Assembly: GCA_015233485.1 (NCBI GenBank)
Contig: JADFXO010000013.1
Coordinates: 3,593 to 25,286, forward strand
Direction: 5' to 3'
Length of the DNA: 21,694 nucleotides
From: Nitrospirota bacterium
Lineage (GTDB): Bacteria > Nitrospirota > Thermodesulfovibrionia > Thermodesulfovibrionales > Magnetobacteriaceae
In this document: piece by piece, positions 21,562 through 21,694 of the stretch
How the letters are laid out: the number at the start of each line of letters is the position of its first letter
Position numbering within the stretch: position 1 is the first letter of the stretch
Notes under the pieces: generated by a model
The model's database searches: none
Told to the model about the DNA's origin: nothing
The model's input: the letters and a program-made list of their open reading frames with translations, nothing else
Position numbers and translations under genes: made by a program

Positions 21562-21694
21562 CGCTACAACTACACGGTAAATTTGTTCTCCATCAGGCAA
21601 GTGCCGTAGAAGCAGAGTTTTTTGACATACGTAAGTAGTCGAAGACCAAGCGAATGTTAAGCATAAGCTCTCTCATTTTCTGTGCTACGCTGCG

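Overview
The window looks like a chromosomal segment of a free-living bacterium of middling GC content that is rich in signal transduction. Large kinase–WD40 proteins, stacked PAS/HisKA_2 sensor kinases, a GGDEF response regulator and abundant short palindromic repeats fit an environmental Nitrospirota-like lineage (some magnetotactic members carry such genes) or a deltaproteobacterial relative. This is an inference from gene style; no phylogenetic marker was compared.

Layout. (1) 1–180 is the 3' tail of a dGTPase/HD-type hydrolase. (2) 236–6664 (minus) is a 2142-residue Ser/Thr kinase followed by a TPR-like helical region and 28 WD40 blades arranged as four seven-bladed propellers with repeated helical spacer modules. 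(3) 6665–8177 is an AT-richer accessory patch: short repeats, a frameshifted Rpn-family (PD-(D/E)XK) nuclease gene, its terminator, and the 5' stub of a second Rpn-like gene. (4) 8178–10984 (minus) is a two-gene operon: REC–PAS–PAS–HisKA_2 histidine kinase, then a REC–GAF response regulator. (5) 10985–12197 is mobile debris: a paired palindromic repeat, a decayed C-terminal remnant of a phage/ICE-type polyvalent protein, and inside that remnant a 180-bp IS66-like MITE with 15-bp inverted ends and a perfect 8-bp target duplication. (6) 12198–17158 (minus) is a three-gene signalling operon: membrane HK with four PAS domains, REC–GGDEF diguanylate cyclase, CBS-pair protein. It is flanked by two more copies of the paired palindrome. 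(7) 17440–20998 (plus) is a housekeeping operon: isochorismatase-family hydrolase, SspB-like ClpXP adaptor, mnmG, rsmG. (8) 21061–21502 (minus) is a RelE-type toxin–antitoxin pair with a dyad operator over its -10 box.

How it fits together. Two paralogous HisKA_2 kinase/response-regulator units lie on either side of mobile debris and probably arose by duplication; one feeds a c-di-GMP cyclase, while the output of the other has only a GAF domain. The WD40 kinase is a separate eukaryotic-like signalling protein. The mnmG/rsmG operon handles tRNA wobble-uridine and 16S rRNA modification and may be translationally coupled to a protease adaptor. The most unusual items are the 4×7 propeller architecture with its repeated spacers, the cleanly reconstructable MITE insertion, the covarying paired palindromes, and the duplicated W-rich helical tail of the diguanylate cyclase.
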